A stretch of DNA of 64,000 nucleotides from Pseudomonas jessenii (GTDB taxonomy: Bacteria > Pseudomonadota > Gammaproteobacteria > Pseudomonadales > Pseudomonadaceae), in assembly GCF_002236115.1 (NCBI RefSeq), contig NZ_NIWT01000001.1:744001-808000 (forward strand). Direction: 5' to 3'. Position 1 is the first letter of the stretch, and each line of letters begins with the position of its first letter. The notes beneath the pieces are model-generated. The model did not search any database, was not told the origin of the DNA, and saw only the letters and a program-made list of their open reading frames with translations. Positions 26,636-35,588 of the stretch are shown here, piece by piece. The translations under genes and the position numbers were made by a program.

Positions 26636-27193
26636 ATGGCTTTACCGCTGAAGTTCACCCTGGTCACCGCGATGTTGCTGCTCGCCGCCTGCCGCAGTGA
26701 CCCGATTCAATTCCATACCCTGACCCCGGCCCAGGAGGGCAATCACTCAAGGACCACCGTCGGCGTGATCCAGATCGAGTCGATCAGCGTGCCGCCCCAG
26801 GTCGATCGTGCGCAGATCGTCATTCGCGAGGGCAACAGTGGCCTGGCGATCCTGGAAACCCAATGGTGGGGCGCGACCCTGGTGGACGAACTGCGCAGTG
26901 CGTTGGTCGATCAACTGAGCAACAGTCCTGTACAAGGCCGACACTCGGTGCGGGTCGATGTGCAGCGTTTCGACTCGGTACCCGGCCAGTACGCCTTGAT
27001 GGACGTGGAATGGCGCCTGCGCAGCGCCAGCACCGGCGACACGGCACGGTTGATTTGCCGCAGCACCCTGCAAACGCCCTCGGGTGCGAGCATCGATGAC
27101 CTGGTGCTTGCCCAGCAAAACAACGTCAAACGCCTGGCCGCGCTGATCAGCCAGGCTGCCGTCAGACCACAGGCAACCTGCCCTGCGCCCTGA
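26636..27193 (+). CDS. pqiC: Outer-membrane lipoprotein PqiC (ABC-type transport auxiliary family)
   Basis: A 185-residue lipoprotein. The signal MALPLKFTLVTAMLLLAACR has a lipobox LAAC (Cys about 19). The mature domain contains FHTLTP, VGVIQIESISVPPQVDRAQI and the conserved WWGATLVDELRSALVDQLS, typical of PqiC/YmbA and MlaA-auxiliary proteins. It docks PqiB at the outer membrane. The ATG has AGGAG at 8 nt; the TTG upstream is not needed. Last gene of the operon, followed by a clear terminator hairpin. Confidence 0.88.
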   Translation: MALPLKFTLVTAMLLLAACRSDPIQFHTLTPAQEGNHSRTTVGVIQIESISVPPQVDRAQIVIREGNSGLAILETQWWGATLVDELRSALVDQLSNSPVQGRHSVRVDVQRFDSVPGQYALMDVEWRLRSASTGDTARLICRSTLQTPSGASIDDLVLAQQNNVKRLAALISQAAVRPQATCPAP

Positions 27194-27208
27194 ATGTATT
27201 CATCCCCA

Positions 27209-27245
27209 GGATTAACGGCGACAAGTTCGCCGTTAATCCGTCCTT
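27209..27245 (+). terminator. Rho-independent-type terminator after pqiC
   Basis: GGATTAACGGCGA and TCGCCGTTAATCC form a perfect 13-bp stem with a 5-nt loop, 15 bp after the pqiC stop. A T-rich but broken tail follows (GTCCTTCCTGTTT). Confidence 0.7.
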
Positions 27246-27492
27246 CCTGTTTCCTGCTGTCATTCCCCGCGACAGGCGGCCCGCAGCAACTGGCAACGTC
27301 AAATACGCCGAGGCACACGACAAAAAGGCAGCCGGGGCAGCGTCATATTCTGATCGGCGGCATCGTTTGATCGACGAGTCGAAACACAGCGGGCACAGTG
27401 CTGCTAATCTGAATGAAAATTACATGTATTAACGGTTTTTTTGACGTTATTTTCTCATTTGGATCTCTACATTTCCCGCACTTCAAAAACAT

Positions 27493-27511
27493 GCAAATGA
27501 TTCGCATTGGT
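27493..27511. promoter_or_regulatory. Possible Fur box upstream of the iron ABC operon
   Basis: GCAAATGATTCGCATTGGT keeps the AATGAT and CATT blocks of the 19-bp Fur consensus (11 of 19 matches by hand). It lies about 60 bp before the start of the ferric binding-protein gene, in the 376-bp gap 27194-27569, whose remaining sequence shows only the pqiC terminator and AT-rich DNA around 27410-27475. Confidence 0.4.
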
Positions 27512-27569
27512 TAGCTGGCGTTTCAATGCCCATGACTTTCAAAAAAATGTACCAGGAGCAGCCCGCAGA

Positions 27570-28583
27570 ATGATTCCAAAAATCCCTTCGTTCTTGAAAA
27601 AGGCCCTGCTGGCCACCGCTTTGCTGAGCGCTGGCCAGGCCTATGCAGCCGACTCCGTCGGCATCGTGGTGTACAACGCGCAACACGCAGGCCTGACCAA
27701 GGCCTGGGTCGAGGGCTTTACCCAGGAGACCGGTATTCCCGTCACCTTGCGCAACGGCGATGACACCGAAATGGGCAACCAGATCGTGCAGGAAGGCGCG
27801 GCTTCGCCGGCGGACGTATTCCTGACCGAGAACTCCCCGGCCATGGTCCTGGTCGACAACGCCGGGCTGTTTGCGCCTGTCGATAAGGCCTCGCTGGAGC
27901 AGATTGACTCCGCCTACCGTCCGGCCCACGGCAAATGGGTAGGCATCGCCGCGCGCTCCACGGTGTTCGTCTACAACCCGAGCAAACTGCCAGAAGCCGA
28001 CCTGCCGAAATCGATCATGGACCTGGCTTCACCGAGCTGGAAGGGTCGCTGGGGTGCATCGCCCGGTGGTGCTGACTTCCAGGCCATCGTCGCTGCCATC
28101 CTCCAACAAAAGGGTGAAGCCGCCACGCTGGATTGGCTCAAGGCGATGAAAACCAACTATGCCAACTACCGTGGCAACAGCTCGGTACTCAAGGCCGTGA
28201 ATGCCGGGCAGATCGACAGCGGCGTGATTTACCACTATTACAGCCTGGTGGATCAGTCCAAGACCGGCGAAAACAGCAAGAACACCGCCCTGCACTATTT
28301 CAGGCACAAAGACCCGGGCGCTTTTGTTAGCATCTCCGGCGGCGGCGTCCTCGCTTCCAGTAAACACCAGGACCAAGCCCAGGCGTTCCTCAAGTACATT
28401 ACCGGCAAGGATGGCCAGGCTGTCCTGAAGAACGGCAAGTCGTTTGAATACGCCGTGGGCAAAGGCGCTGAATCCAACCCTAAACTGGTGCCTCTGAATC
28501 AACTCGATGCGCCGACTGTCGATGCGTCAAAACTCGACAGTAAAAAAGCCGTGGAGCTGATGACACAGGCCGGACTGCTCTAA
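27570..28583 (+). CDS. Ferric iron ABC transporter periplasmic binding protein (FbpA/HitA type)
   Basis: A 337-residue protein with a signal peptide ending SAGQAYAA (about 27) and a transferrin-like class II binding fold: VGIVVYNAQHAGLTKAWVEG, VFLTENSPAMVLVDNAGLFA, and the paired tyrosines in GVIYHYYSL that bind Fe3+ in FbpA-type proteins. It delivers ferric iron to the permease and ATPase encoded just downstream. The ATG at 27570 has AGGAG at 11 nt. The possible Fur box upstream agrees with iron repression. Confidence 0.88.
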   Translation: MIPKIPSFLKKALLATALLSAGQAYAADSVGIVVYNAQHAGLTKAWVEGFTQETGIPVTLRNGDDTEMGNQIVQEGAASPADVFLTENSPAMVLVDNAGLFAPVDKASLEQIDSAYRPAHGKWVGIAARSTVFVYNPSKLPEADLPKSIMDLASPSWKGRWGASPGGADFQAIVAAILQQKGEAATLDWLKAMKTNYANYRGNSSVLKAVNAGQIDSGVIYHYYSLVDQSKTGENSKNTALHYFRHKDPGAFVSISGGGVLASSKHQDQAQAFLKYITGKDGQAVLKNGKSFEYAVGKGAESNPKLVPLNQLDAPTVDASKLDSKKAVELMTQAGLL

Positions 28584-28586
28584 TTG

Positions 28587-30185
28587 ATGCCAGAAACCCT
28601 GCCTGCGGAGGTCGCTGAGGCGACACCCGCACATTTGCGCCGACGCTCCCGCGGAGTCTTTGCGGGGCGGGGCGGTGTATGGGTGATCGGTTTGTCGGTG
28701 CTGGTTTCATTACTGGCACTGCTACCGATCGCCTACGTTATTGGTGTGTCCCTGCAGACCGGCTGGTCAACCGTTGTGACCCTGGTGTTCCGCCCTCGGG
28801 TCGGTGAACTGCTGGTCAACACCGTGCTGCTGGTGCTGCTGACGATTCCCTTGTGCGTCGCGCTGGGGGTGACGCTGGCGTGGCTCACGGAACGCACGAA
28901 TCTGCCGGGGCGGCGCTGGTGGTCGTTGCTGGCCACCGCGCCGCTGGCAGTGCCTGCGTTCGTTCACAGCTACGCCTGGGTCAGCCTGGTGCCTCCGATT
29001 CACGGCTTGTTTGCCGGTGTCCTGGTCTCGGTCATCGCTTACTTCCCGTTCCTGTATTTGCCGGTAGCGGCCACTTTGCGCCGACTCGATCCGGCCATCG
29101 AAGACGTCGCCGAGTCCATGGGACTCAAACCCTGGAAAGTGTTTTTCCGCGTTGTGTTGCCGCAATTGCGCCTGGCGATCTGCGGCGGCGCCTTGCTGGT
29201 CGGCCTGCACCTGCTGGCCGAATATGGCCTGTACGCCATGATCCGCTTCGACACCTTTACCACCGCGATCTTCGATCAGTTCAAATCGACCTTCAACGGC
29301 GCAGCGGCGCACATGCTGGCCAGTGTGCTGGCGCTGTGTTGCCTGGCGATGTTGACGGCCGAATCCGCCGCCCGGGGTTCTGCGCGTTACGCCCGCGTCG
29401 GTTCGGGAAGCGCCCGGGAGCAACGGGTCGTACGCCTGAAACCGGTATCCACCCTGCTCTCGCTGACGCTGCAGATCATGACCTGCGCCCTGGCCCTTGG
29501 CGTGCCCTTGATCACCCTGGGCAAGTGGCTCATCGCCGGAGGCGTGGAAGTCTGGGACATGGCCGAATTGTTGCCCGCACTTGAGCAAACCCTGCTGCTG
29601 GGCATCGGGGGCGCGGCGCTGACCACCTGCGCGGCGATCCCGATTGCCTGGCTGTCGATCCGCTACCCCGGTCGACTGCAGCGGGTGCTGGAAAGCTGCA
29701 ACTACATCACCAGTTCCTTGCCCGGCATTATCGTGGCGCTGGCACTGGTGACCGTCACGATCCACTTTGCCCGGCCGATATACCAGACCACCTTCACCGT
29801 GCTGCTGGCGTACCTGTTGATGTTCTTGCCCCGTGCCCTGGTGAGCCTGCGCGCGGGCATTGCCCAGGCCCCGGTGGAACTGGAAAACATTGCCCGCAGC
29901 CTTGGCCGCTCGCCAGCCCGGGCACTGTGGCTGATCACCTTGCGCCTGGCTGCCCCGGGGGCGGCCGCCGGCGCGGCGCTGGTGTTCCTGGCGATCACCA
30001 ACGAATTGACCGCCACCCTGCTGCTGGCCCCGAACGGCACGCGCACCCTGGCGACCGGGTTCTGGGCCTTGACCAGCGAAATCGATTACGCAGCCGCCGC
30101 GCCCTACGCCTTATTGATGGTTGTGCTGTCGCTTCCGTTGACCGGACTTCTTTATCACCAATCGAAAAAAACGGCTGGCCGATGA
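28587..30185 (+). CDS. Ferric iron ABC transporter permease (FbpB type)
   Basis: A 532-residue inner-membrane protein made of two fused binding-protein-dependent permease halves, each with about six helices and an EAA-type loop: [20 protein letters not shown] (about 175) in the first, and [20 protein letters not shown] (about 440) in the second. This double-length form is typical of Fe3+ ABC permeases. The ATG at 28587 directly follows the binding-protein stop, and the gene overlaps the ATPase gene by 4 bp (ATGA). Some in-frame TTG start at 28584 is possible. Confidence 0.88.
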   Translation: MPETLPAEVAEATPAHLRRRSRGVFAGRGGVWVIGLSVLVSLLALLPIAYVIGVSLQTGWSTVVTLVFRPRVGELLVNTVLLVLLTIPLCVALGVTLAWLTERTNLPGRRWWSLLATAPLAVPAFVHSYAWVSLVPPIHGLFAGVLVSVIAYFPFLYLPVAATLRRLDPAIEDVAESMGLKPWKVFFRVVLPQLRLAICGGALLVGLHLLAEYGLYAMIRFDTFTTAIFDQFKSTFNGAAAHMLASVLALCCLAMLTAESAARGSARYARVGSGSAREQRVVRLKPVSTLLSLTLQIMTCALALGVPLITLGKWLIAGGVEVWDMAELLPALEQTLLLGIGGAALTTCAAIPIAWLSIRYPGRLQRVLESCNYITSSLPGIIVALALVTVTIHFARPIYQTTFTVLLAYLLMFLPRALVSLRAGIAQAPVELENIARSLGRSPARALWLITLRLAAPGAAAGAALVFLAITNELTATLLLAPNGTRTLATGFWALTSEIDYAAAAPYALLMVVLSLPLTGLLYHQSKKTAGR

Positions 30186-31252
30186 ACACTCTTGAATTGA
30201 ATGCCCTCTACAAGTCCTATGGCGCCCATTGCGCCCTGGACAACGTCAGCCTCTCGGTGCCCAGCGGCAGTCGCACGGTCATCGTAGGCCCCTCCGGCTC
30301 GGGCAAGACCACGTTGCTGCGGATGATTGCCGGTTTCGAGTTCCCCGATTCCGGACGCCTGTCGCTCAATGGCCAGACCCTGGTCGACGGCACCCACGAA
30401 GTGCCGGCCCATCAACGCCTGATCGGCTACGTGCCACAGGACGGCGCACTGTTCCCGCACATGACCGTGGCAGCGAACATCGGCTTCGGCCTGGCGACCA
30501 AGGGCACTGAAAAACAGCAGCGCGTTGCCGAACTGATGGACAGCGTTGCGCTGGACGCGAAGATGGCCGAGCGCTGGCCCCATGAATTGTCCGGTGGCCA
30601 GCAACAGCGCGTGGCCCTGGCCCGAGCCTTGGCGCAACAGCCACGACTGATGCTGCTGGACGAGCCGTTCTCGGCGCTCGATACCGGATTGCGCGCCGCC
30701 ATGCGCAAGATGGTTGCACGGCTGCTGGAGGACGCGGGCGTCACCACCATTCTGGTCACCCATGACCAGAGTGAAGCCCTGTCGTTCGCCGACCAGTTGG
30801 CGGTGATGCGTCATGGCCGACTGGTCCAGTCAGGGCATCCGCTGGACCTTTACCGCTATCCCGAAGACGAGCAAACCGCGCTGTTCCTGGGGGATGCCGT
30901 GGTGATGCCCGCACGCATCGAGGCCGGTTGGGCCCATTGCGACCTGGGCCGGATCCCCGTCAACAACCACCGCAACAACAGTTCGGCGCAGATCATGCTG
31001 CGCCCCGAACAACTGCAACTGGCCAGCATCCTCCCCAGCGACCCGGAAGCCAGCGGTTGCCGGGCCGTGGTCACCGATCGGGATTTCAGCGGCAACACCT
31101 GCACGCTGACGGTGGAACTGCAGCCATTGACCCGTAACGCGCAGTCGGGCCGATCACTGCTGGTGCGCAGTTCAGGCATGTATGCACCACCCGCCGGCAG
31201 CTCGGTTCAGGTCTCGACCATCGGCCATGCCCATGTACTGAGCGAGGTGTGA
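30182..31252 (+). CDS. Ferric iron ABC transporter ATP-binding protein (FbpC type)
   Basis: A 356-residue ABC ATPase. Walker [10 protein letters not shown] (about 37-45), Q-loop [12 protein letters not shown], signature [15 protein letters not shown], Walker [13 protein letters not shown] and the H-loop VTHDQSEAL are all present. The C-terminal 110 residues form a TOBE/OB regulatory domain ([10 protein letters not shown]), as in FbpC and MalK. It energises import through the preceding permease. It ends only 4 bp before the convergent recombinase stop. Confidence 0.9.
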   Translation: MNTLELNALYKSYGAHCALDNVSLSVPSGSRTVIVGPSGSGKTTLLRMIAGFEFPDSGRLSLNGQTLVDGTHEVPAHQRLIGYVPQDGALFPHMTVAANIGFGLATKGTEKQQRVAELMDSVALDAKMAERWPHELSGGQQQRVALARALAQQPRLMLLDEPFSALDTGLRAAMRKMVARLLEDAGVTTILVTHDQSEALSFADQLAVMRHGRLVQSGHPLDLYRYPEDEQTALFLGDAVVMPARIEAGWAHCDLGRIPVNNHRNNSSAQIMLRPEQLQLASILPSDPEASGCRAVVTDRDFSGNTCTLTVELQPLTRNAQSGRSLLVRSSGMYAPPAGSSVQVSTIGHAHVLSEV

Positions 31253-31256
31253 TCGT

Positions 31257-32195
31257 TCACAGATCGAATCGATCCACCGCTCGACGCCGCTCGTTGTCAT
31301 CGCGCACATCGTAGTTGGCCGTGGTTTGGATATTGCTGTGGTGCGCCAGCTTCTGCGCAATCGACAAGTCATGCTCTTCGATCACCCGGGTGATGAATGA
31401 ACGCCGGAAGTCGTGGGGCATGATTTTCACCCCGACCTGCGCGCCCCGTTGCCGGGCGATGTAGTAAATCGCGTGTTTGGTGATGCGCTCCCGGGTGATG
31501 TGGCTGCCACGGCGGATGCGGTTGAACAGGAACGGGTCGTCCGACTCGCCGTCCTTGAGCATCGAACGGCGCAGCTCGAGCCAGGCTTCAAGCTTGGCGA
31601 AGGCCCAGGCCGGTGCGTACTTGATCAATTGCTTGTTGCCCTTGGCCGTCACCCGCAGGCTGCGCTCGGTGAAATCGACCTGGTTCAGCTCCAGGTTCAC
31701 CGATTCGGATTTGCGCATCCCGGAACCGTACAAAATCCCGATGATCGCGGCATCCCGCAGGCCTTGCGGCCGCGGATCGGCAGCGCAGACCGCCATCAGT
31801 TCCTGGATCAGCGTACGCCTGAGATTGCGCCCCTGGGACAGCCGTGTACCGGCCATGCCCTTCACCGTACGCATCTTCAACAGATGCTCCTGAGAGATCA
31901 GGCTCATGCGCCACGCTTCGTTCATCACCCCGCGCACCGCGTTGACATAGAGCGAAGACGTGTTCGGCGCATAGCCGTCCGAACGCAAGGTGGCCACTAA
32001 CGCAATGACGTCCTCTGGCTGCAGATTGTGCCAGGGAATTTCCTCGATATCGTGGTCTTCGAAGCCCAGGCGGTCGGCGGCATCCTGCAGCACATAACGC
32101 ATGGTCAGTTGGCTGGACGGCGCCAGTCGCGCCAGATACAGGGTCAGTGGATTGGTGAGGGGTGTGCGTGAATCAGATACAGGTAAGTCAATCAA
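31257..32195 (-). CDS. Solitary tyrosine recombinase/phage-integrase family protein
   Basis: About 312 residues with a SAM-like core-binding domain (PLTLYLARLAPSSQLTMRYV) and a full catalytic domain. The first Arg is in YGSGMRKSES, a Lys in TAKGNKQ, HxxR in PHDFRRSF, the second His in LAHHSNIQTTANY and the nucleophile Tyr at the end of that motif (NYDVRDD). All active-site residues seem intact. The N-terminus is uncertain: I chose the TTG at 32193-32195, after AAGG and before the conserved part; the frame stays open to 32252 through AT-rich DNA, and an ATG lies at residue 32 of this model. No phage or plasmid genes, tRNA or att repeat were seen nearby, so its job (inversion, excision, chromosome resolution) is unknown. 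Confidence 0.8.
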   Translation of the reverse strand: MIDLPVSDSRTPLTNPLTLYLARLAPSSQLTMRYVLQDAADRLGFEDHDIEEIPWHNLQPEDVIALVATLRSDGYAPNTSSLYVNAVRGVMNEAWRMSLISQEHLLKMRTVKGMAGTRLSQGRNLRRTLIQELMAVCAADPRPQGLRDAAIIGILYGSGMRKSESVNLELNQVDFTERSLRVTAKGNKQLIKYAPAWAFAKLEAWLELRRSMLKDGESDDPFLFNRIRRGSHITRERITKHAIYYIARQRGAQVGVKIMPHDFRRSFITRVIEEHDLSIAQKLAHHSNIQTTANYDVRDDNERRRAVDRFDL

Positions 32196-32263
32196 ACGAA
32201 ACGGCCTTGAATTAAAACAGTTAAGTGAAACAACTAATAAGTAAAAAAACAATGATGTAAAGG

Positions 32264-32476
32264 CTATTTACGTTTACAGCCCCAAGGCTGCCCAAGAGTC
32301 AGGCATTTCTCCCTTTTTCCCGGCACGGTATCGGCGACGAGGAAATCGCTGCCGTAGAGCATGCCGCTGTTCTTCAGGCCTTGCGCCCGTTGCAGTACTG
32401 GGCAGCGTCGACATTGTCCTGACGGTTGAAACGGCCGGATGTGGCTTTTTTCAACACGATAGACAAATTGAAACAT
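32264..32476 (-). CDS. Small hypothetical protein, Cys-containing (70 aa)
   Basis: An ATG-initiated 70-residue ORF outside the main genes: MFQFVYRVEKSHIRPFQPSG, then a CRRC pair, the stretch MLYGSDFLVADTVPGKREKC and a basic end GCKRK. The composition looks protein-like, with two CxxC-like clusters, and AGGA/AAGG lie upstream. It precedes the recombinase on the same strand, 68 bp away. I know no family for it; it could be a chance frame in a GC-rich gap. Confidence 0.4.
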   Translation of the reverse strand: MFQFVYRVEKSHIRPFQPSGQCRRCPVLQRAQGLKNSGMLYGSDFLVADTVPGKREKCLTLGQPWGCKRK

Positions 32477-32523
32477 GACCTTGCCTATCCTGACTCGGTT
32501 TTGATTATTCCTCAGGCGGCACC

Positions 32524-32641
32524 ATGAGCCTGGTATTGCTACTGGTCGCCTGTCTGCTGACCTGTCTGGAAAAGCCTTGGCGTGGCATTGCTCTTCCTCG
32601 GCGTCATAACCATCAGTATCCCGACCTGCTCGTGCGCCTGA
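32524..32641 (+). pseudogene. Frameshifted small membrane protein candidate
   Basis: From the ATG at 32524 the frame reads MSLVLLLVACLLTCLE, then runs out of register in an AAAA tract (32570-32573). Removing one A restores a 38-residue frame continuing SLGVALLFLGVITISIPTCSCA to a TGA at 32639-32641, a neat two-helix hydrophobic miniprotein. As given, the frame instead runs hydrophilic into the ugd start. It may be a true decay, a phase-variable tract or a sequencing error. Confidence 0.35.
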
Positions 32642-32656
32642 ATCAAGGAGTGACCC

Positions 32657-34036
32657 ATGAAAATCAGTGTATTCGGTAGCGGATATGTCGGCCTGGTGCA
32701 GGCAGCGGTATTGGCGGAAGTCGGCCACGACGTGGTCTGCATGGACGTTGACGAGAGTAAAGTCGAACTGCTCCAACAGGGCCACGTGAGCATATTCGAA
32801 CCCGGGCTGGCCAGCCTGGTACGCGAAGGCCTTGACGCCAGGCGGTTGCAGTTCACCAGCGACGAAAAGTTCGCCGTCCAGCACGGGCAGGTGCTGTTCA
32901 TCGCCGTTGGCACTCCGTCCCGGGACGACGGCTCGGCGGACTTGCGCTACGTGATGTCGGTGGGCGACGCCGTGGCCCGTCATCGCGAGCAACCGGCGAT
33001 CCTGGTGGAGAAATCCACCGTCCCGGTCGGCACCGGCGATGCCTTGCGAGCACACATCGACAAATGCCTGATCAGCGTCGGGCGCGTATTGCAGTTCGAT
33101 ATTGTCTCCAATCCGGAATTCTTGAAAGAAGGTTCGGCCGTGGCCGACTGCCGACGCCCGGACCGTATCGTCATCGGCTGTGAACGCGAAGAAGTGCGTG
33201 AGGTGATGCGTGATCTGTACTCGCCCTTCAACCGCAACCATGAGCGCATCATGTTCATGGACCTGCGCAGCGCCGAGCTGACCAAGTACGCCGCCAACTG
33301 CATGCTGGCGACCAAGATCAGCTTCATCAACCAGATCGCAGAACTGGCCGAACACCTGGGTGCCGACATCGAATCGATACGCCTGGGCATCGGCGCCGAC
33401 TCCCGCATCGGCTACCACTTCATCTACCCCGGTTGCGGCTACGGTGGCTCATGTTTCCCCAAGGACATGCGCGCCCTGATCCACAGCGCTGAACAGGCCC
33501 ATTGCTCCAGTGACCTGCTGCAAGCGGTGGAAGCCATCAACGAGCGGCAGAAATACAAGCTGTTCGAGCGCATCAACGCGTTCTACAAGGGCGACTTGCG
33601 TGGCAGGACCTTTGCTGTGTGGGGCCTGGCATTCAAGCCAAACACCGACGACATGCGCGATGCGCCGAGCCGGGTGTTGCTCGAATCCTTGTGGGCCGCC
33701 GGAGCGCATGTCCGTGCGTTCGATCCGGAAGCCATGCAGGAAACCCAGAAGCTGTATCCCGATGAATCGAAGCTGATGCTCATGGGTACACCCGAGTCGG
33801 TCTTGTCCGGTGCCGATGCACTGATCATCTGCACCGAATGGCAACAGTTCAAGGCGCCGGACTTTCAGCTGATCCGGCAGCGGCTCAACGCACCGCTGAT
33901 CTTCGACGGCCGCAACCTTTACGACACAGACCGTCTGGCACGCATCGGTTTCACCTACTTCCCGATCGGTCGGGGCGAGTCGAGCAAATTGCCGATTCCG
34001 TACCAGCAATGGTTTGCCGAGTCAGTGGTCGCCTGA
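32657..34036 (+). CDS. ugd: UDP-glucose 6-dehydrogenase family protein
   Basis: A 459-residue NAD-dependent nucleotide-sugar dehydrogenase. The Rossmann motif GSGYVG is at 7-12, the substrate-gripping EKSTVPVGTG is at 118-127, SNPEFLKEG is at 151-159 and the catalytic Cys is in YGGSCFPKD (C266). It oxidises UDP-glucose to UDP-glucuronate for exopolysaccharide or LPS modification. AlgD (GDP-mannose dehydrogenase) is a relative, but no alginate genes are nearby and length favours Ugd. AAGGAG lies upstream of the ATG. The gene appears monocistronic. Confidence 0.87.
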   Translation: MKISVFGSGYVGLVQAAVLAEVGHDVVCMDVDESKVELLQQGHVSIFEPGLASLVREGLDARRLQFTSDEKFAVQHGQVLFIAVGTPSRDDGSADLRYVMSVGDAVARHREQPAILVEKSTVPVGTGDALRAHIDKCLISVGRVLQFDIVSNPEFLKEGSAVADCRRPDRIVIGCEREEVREVMRDLYSPFNRNHERIMFMDLRSAELTKYAANCMLATKISFINQIAELAEHLGADIESIRLGIGADSRIGYHFIYPGCGYGGSCFPKDMRALIHSAEQAHCSSDLLQAVEAINERQKYKLFERINAFYKGDLRGRTFAVWGLAFKPNTDDMRDAPSRVLLESLWAAGAHVRAFDPEAMQETQKLYPDESKLMLMGTPESVLSGADALIICTEWQQFKAPDFQLIRQRLNAPLIFDGRNLYDTDRLARIGFTYFPIGRGESSKLPIPYQQWFAESVVA

Positions 34037-34207
34037 ACACCACGTTCCCTCACATCCGCCAACAGTCTCCCGCGCTGGGTCTGCACGGCCGTCGGTGCAT
34101 TGCCGCCAGTGCTGGGCGGGCGGTTCGACAAGAATTATTTTGTACTGCGGCACCTCAAGCAAATCCCGTAGCAACGACCGCGTGTCTGACTGCTAGAGTA
34201 GCGCTCA

Positions 34208-34233
34208 CGATCGGGCTGATGCCGGCCCGATCG
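34208..34233 (+). promoter_or_regulatory. Perfect hairpin just upstream of the MFS ribosome-binding site
   Basis: CGATCGGGC and GCCCGATCG form a perfect 9-bp stem with an 8-nt loop, ending 3 bp before AAGGA (34237-34241) and 18 bp before the GTG start of the transporter. It may be a leader hairpin controlling translation, a palindromic operator, or the end of ugd transcription; it has no U-run. Confidence 0.5.
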
Positions 34234-34251
34234 AATAAGGATATTCGCGCC

Positions 34252-35430
34252 GTGACCAGCTACTCCCCCCTCATCCGCCGCCTGTTGATCTGTTCGCTGA
34301 CCATCGTCGTCAGCCGCGCCATCACCAGCCCTTTGCTCACGCTGTTCGTCAGCGACAAGCTGGGCCTCAACCAGCAGGACGTTGGCTTGCTGCTCGGCAT
34401 TGCGGTGTTCGTCGCCACCCTGCTCTCCCTGTATGGCGGCTACATCATCGATCGCTTCGAAAAGCGCCGGTTGCTGATTCTCTCGATGGCGTCCAGCGCT
34501 GTCGGCCTGGTGCTGCTGACCTTTGCTGAAAACCTCTACCTGACGACCATCACCCTGATCGTCACCGAAACCGCTTCATCGCTGTTCCTCATCGGTTCGA
34601 AAGCGATCCTCAGCGACAACCTCCCAGTGGGTCAACGCGCCAAGGCGTTTTCCCTGAGCTATACGCTGACCAACATTGGCTACGCTGTCGGGCCGATGCT
34701 CGGTGTGCTGATTGCCGGGGCCTTTGCCAGTGCCCCCTTCCTGATCGCTGCGGCCATCGCTTTTTTCAGTATTTTCCTGATGACCGGGATCGCGAAGGAC
34801 CCGGCGCGCTCGCCTGTCGGCGGCCAGGGGCAGAGTTTCCTCAAAACCCTGATCACCCTGAAAAACGACCGCACCCTGATCCTGTTCACCGCCGGCTGCC
34901 TGCTCAGCACCGTGGTGCACGGGCGATTTACCTTTTACCTGTCGCAGTACCTGCTGGTGACCAGCAATCCCCAACACACCATGGAAATCATGGCCGCCCT
35001 GCTCGCCTGCAACGCCATCTGTGTGATCTTGCTGCAATACCAGATCGGGCGTTTTCTCAAGCGCGAGCAACTGCGCCAATGGATCGTGGCCGGCACCGGC
35101 CTGTTCATCCTCGGGCTGATCGGTTTCAGCCTGGCGGACAGCCTGGTGAGCTGGTGCGTGGCGATGTTCATCTTCACCCTCGGTGAAATCATCATTTACC
35201 CGGCCGAGTTTCTCTTCGTCGACACCCTGGCGCCGGAAGAACTGCGGGGCAGCTACTACGGCGCGCAAAACCTTGCTGCCCTTGGCGGTGCGTTGAGCCC
35301 GGTGATTTGCGGCTTCATGCTGATGCACACCCCGGCGCCGACGATGTTTTATGCCTTGAGTGCACTCGCGGCCCTGGGTGGTTTGCTGTGCTACACAAGC
35401 GGTCGACGGAGCAAATTACAGCAAAATTAA
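34252..35430 (+). CDS. MFS transporter
   Basis: A 392-residue, 12-helix major facilitator protein. The loop 2-3 signature appears as GGYIIDRFEKRRLL near residue 63, and later motifs include NIGYAVGPMLGVLIAG and PEELRGSYYGAQNLAALGGA, an arrangement common in drug-efflux DHA1-type carriers. The GTG at 34252 (VTSYSPLIRR) is chosen because AAGGA lies 10 nt upstream; an ATG at 34219 falls within the hairpin. Substrate unknown. A strong terminator follows. Confidence 0.8.
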   Translation: MTSYSPLIRRLLICSLTIVVSRAITSPLLTLFVSDKLGLNQQDVGLLLGIAVFVATLLSLYGGYIIDRFEKRRLLILSMASSAVGLVLLTFAENLYLTTITLIVTETASSLFLIGSKAILSDNLPVGQRAKAFSLSYTLTNIGYAVGPMLGVLIAGAFASAPFLIAAAIAFFSIFLMTGIAKDPARSPVGGQGQSFLKTLITLKNDRTLILFTAGCLLSTVVHGRFTFYLSQYLLVTSNPQHTMEIMAALLACNAICVILLQYQIGRFLKREQLRQWIVAGTGLFILGLIGFSLADSLVSWCVAMFIFTLGEIIIYPAEFLFVDTLAPEELRGSYYGAQNLAALGGALSPVICGFMLMHTPAPTMFYALSALAALGGLLCYTSGRRSKLQQN

Positions 35431-35520
35431 TGCACTGAAAGCTCATTAATATGAATTTGTCAGTAGCAGGATTGGACGGCACACTGTGCGCGTTCCTCCC
35501 CCAACAGTTGGAACAACTTC

Positions 35521-35558
35521 AAGGGCTTTCTGGGTTCCCCAGCCAAGCCCTTTTTTTT
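35521..35558 (+). terminator. Rho-independent terminator after the MFS gene
   Basis: A two-part stem (AAGGGCTT pairing with AAGCCCTT, inner CTGGG with CCCAG) followed by eight T residues. This is a textbook intrinsic terminator 90 bp after the MFS stop, and it argues that the next gene begins downstream of it. Confidence 0.85.
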
Positions 35559-35588
35559 GCCTGGATTTTCTGCCGGAGTCTTTTCGAA

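Noticed and set aside
31257..34036. A genomic island or prophage anchored by the recombinase
   Set aside because: Only one recombinase is present. Neighbours are ordinary chromosomal genes with normal composition, and no tRNA or att duplication was found.
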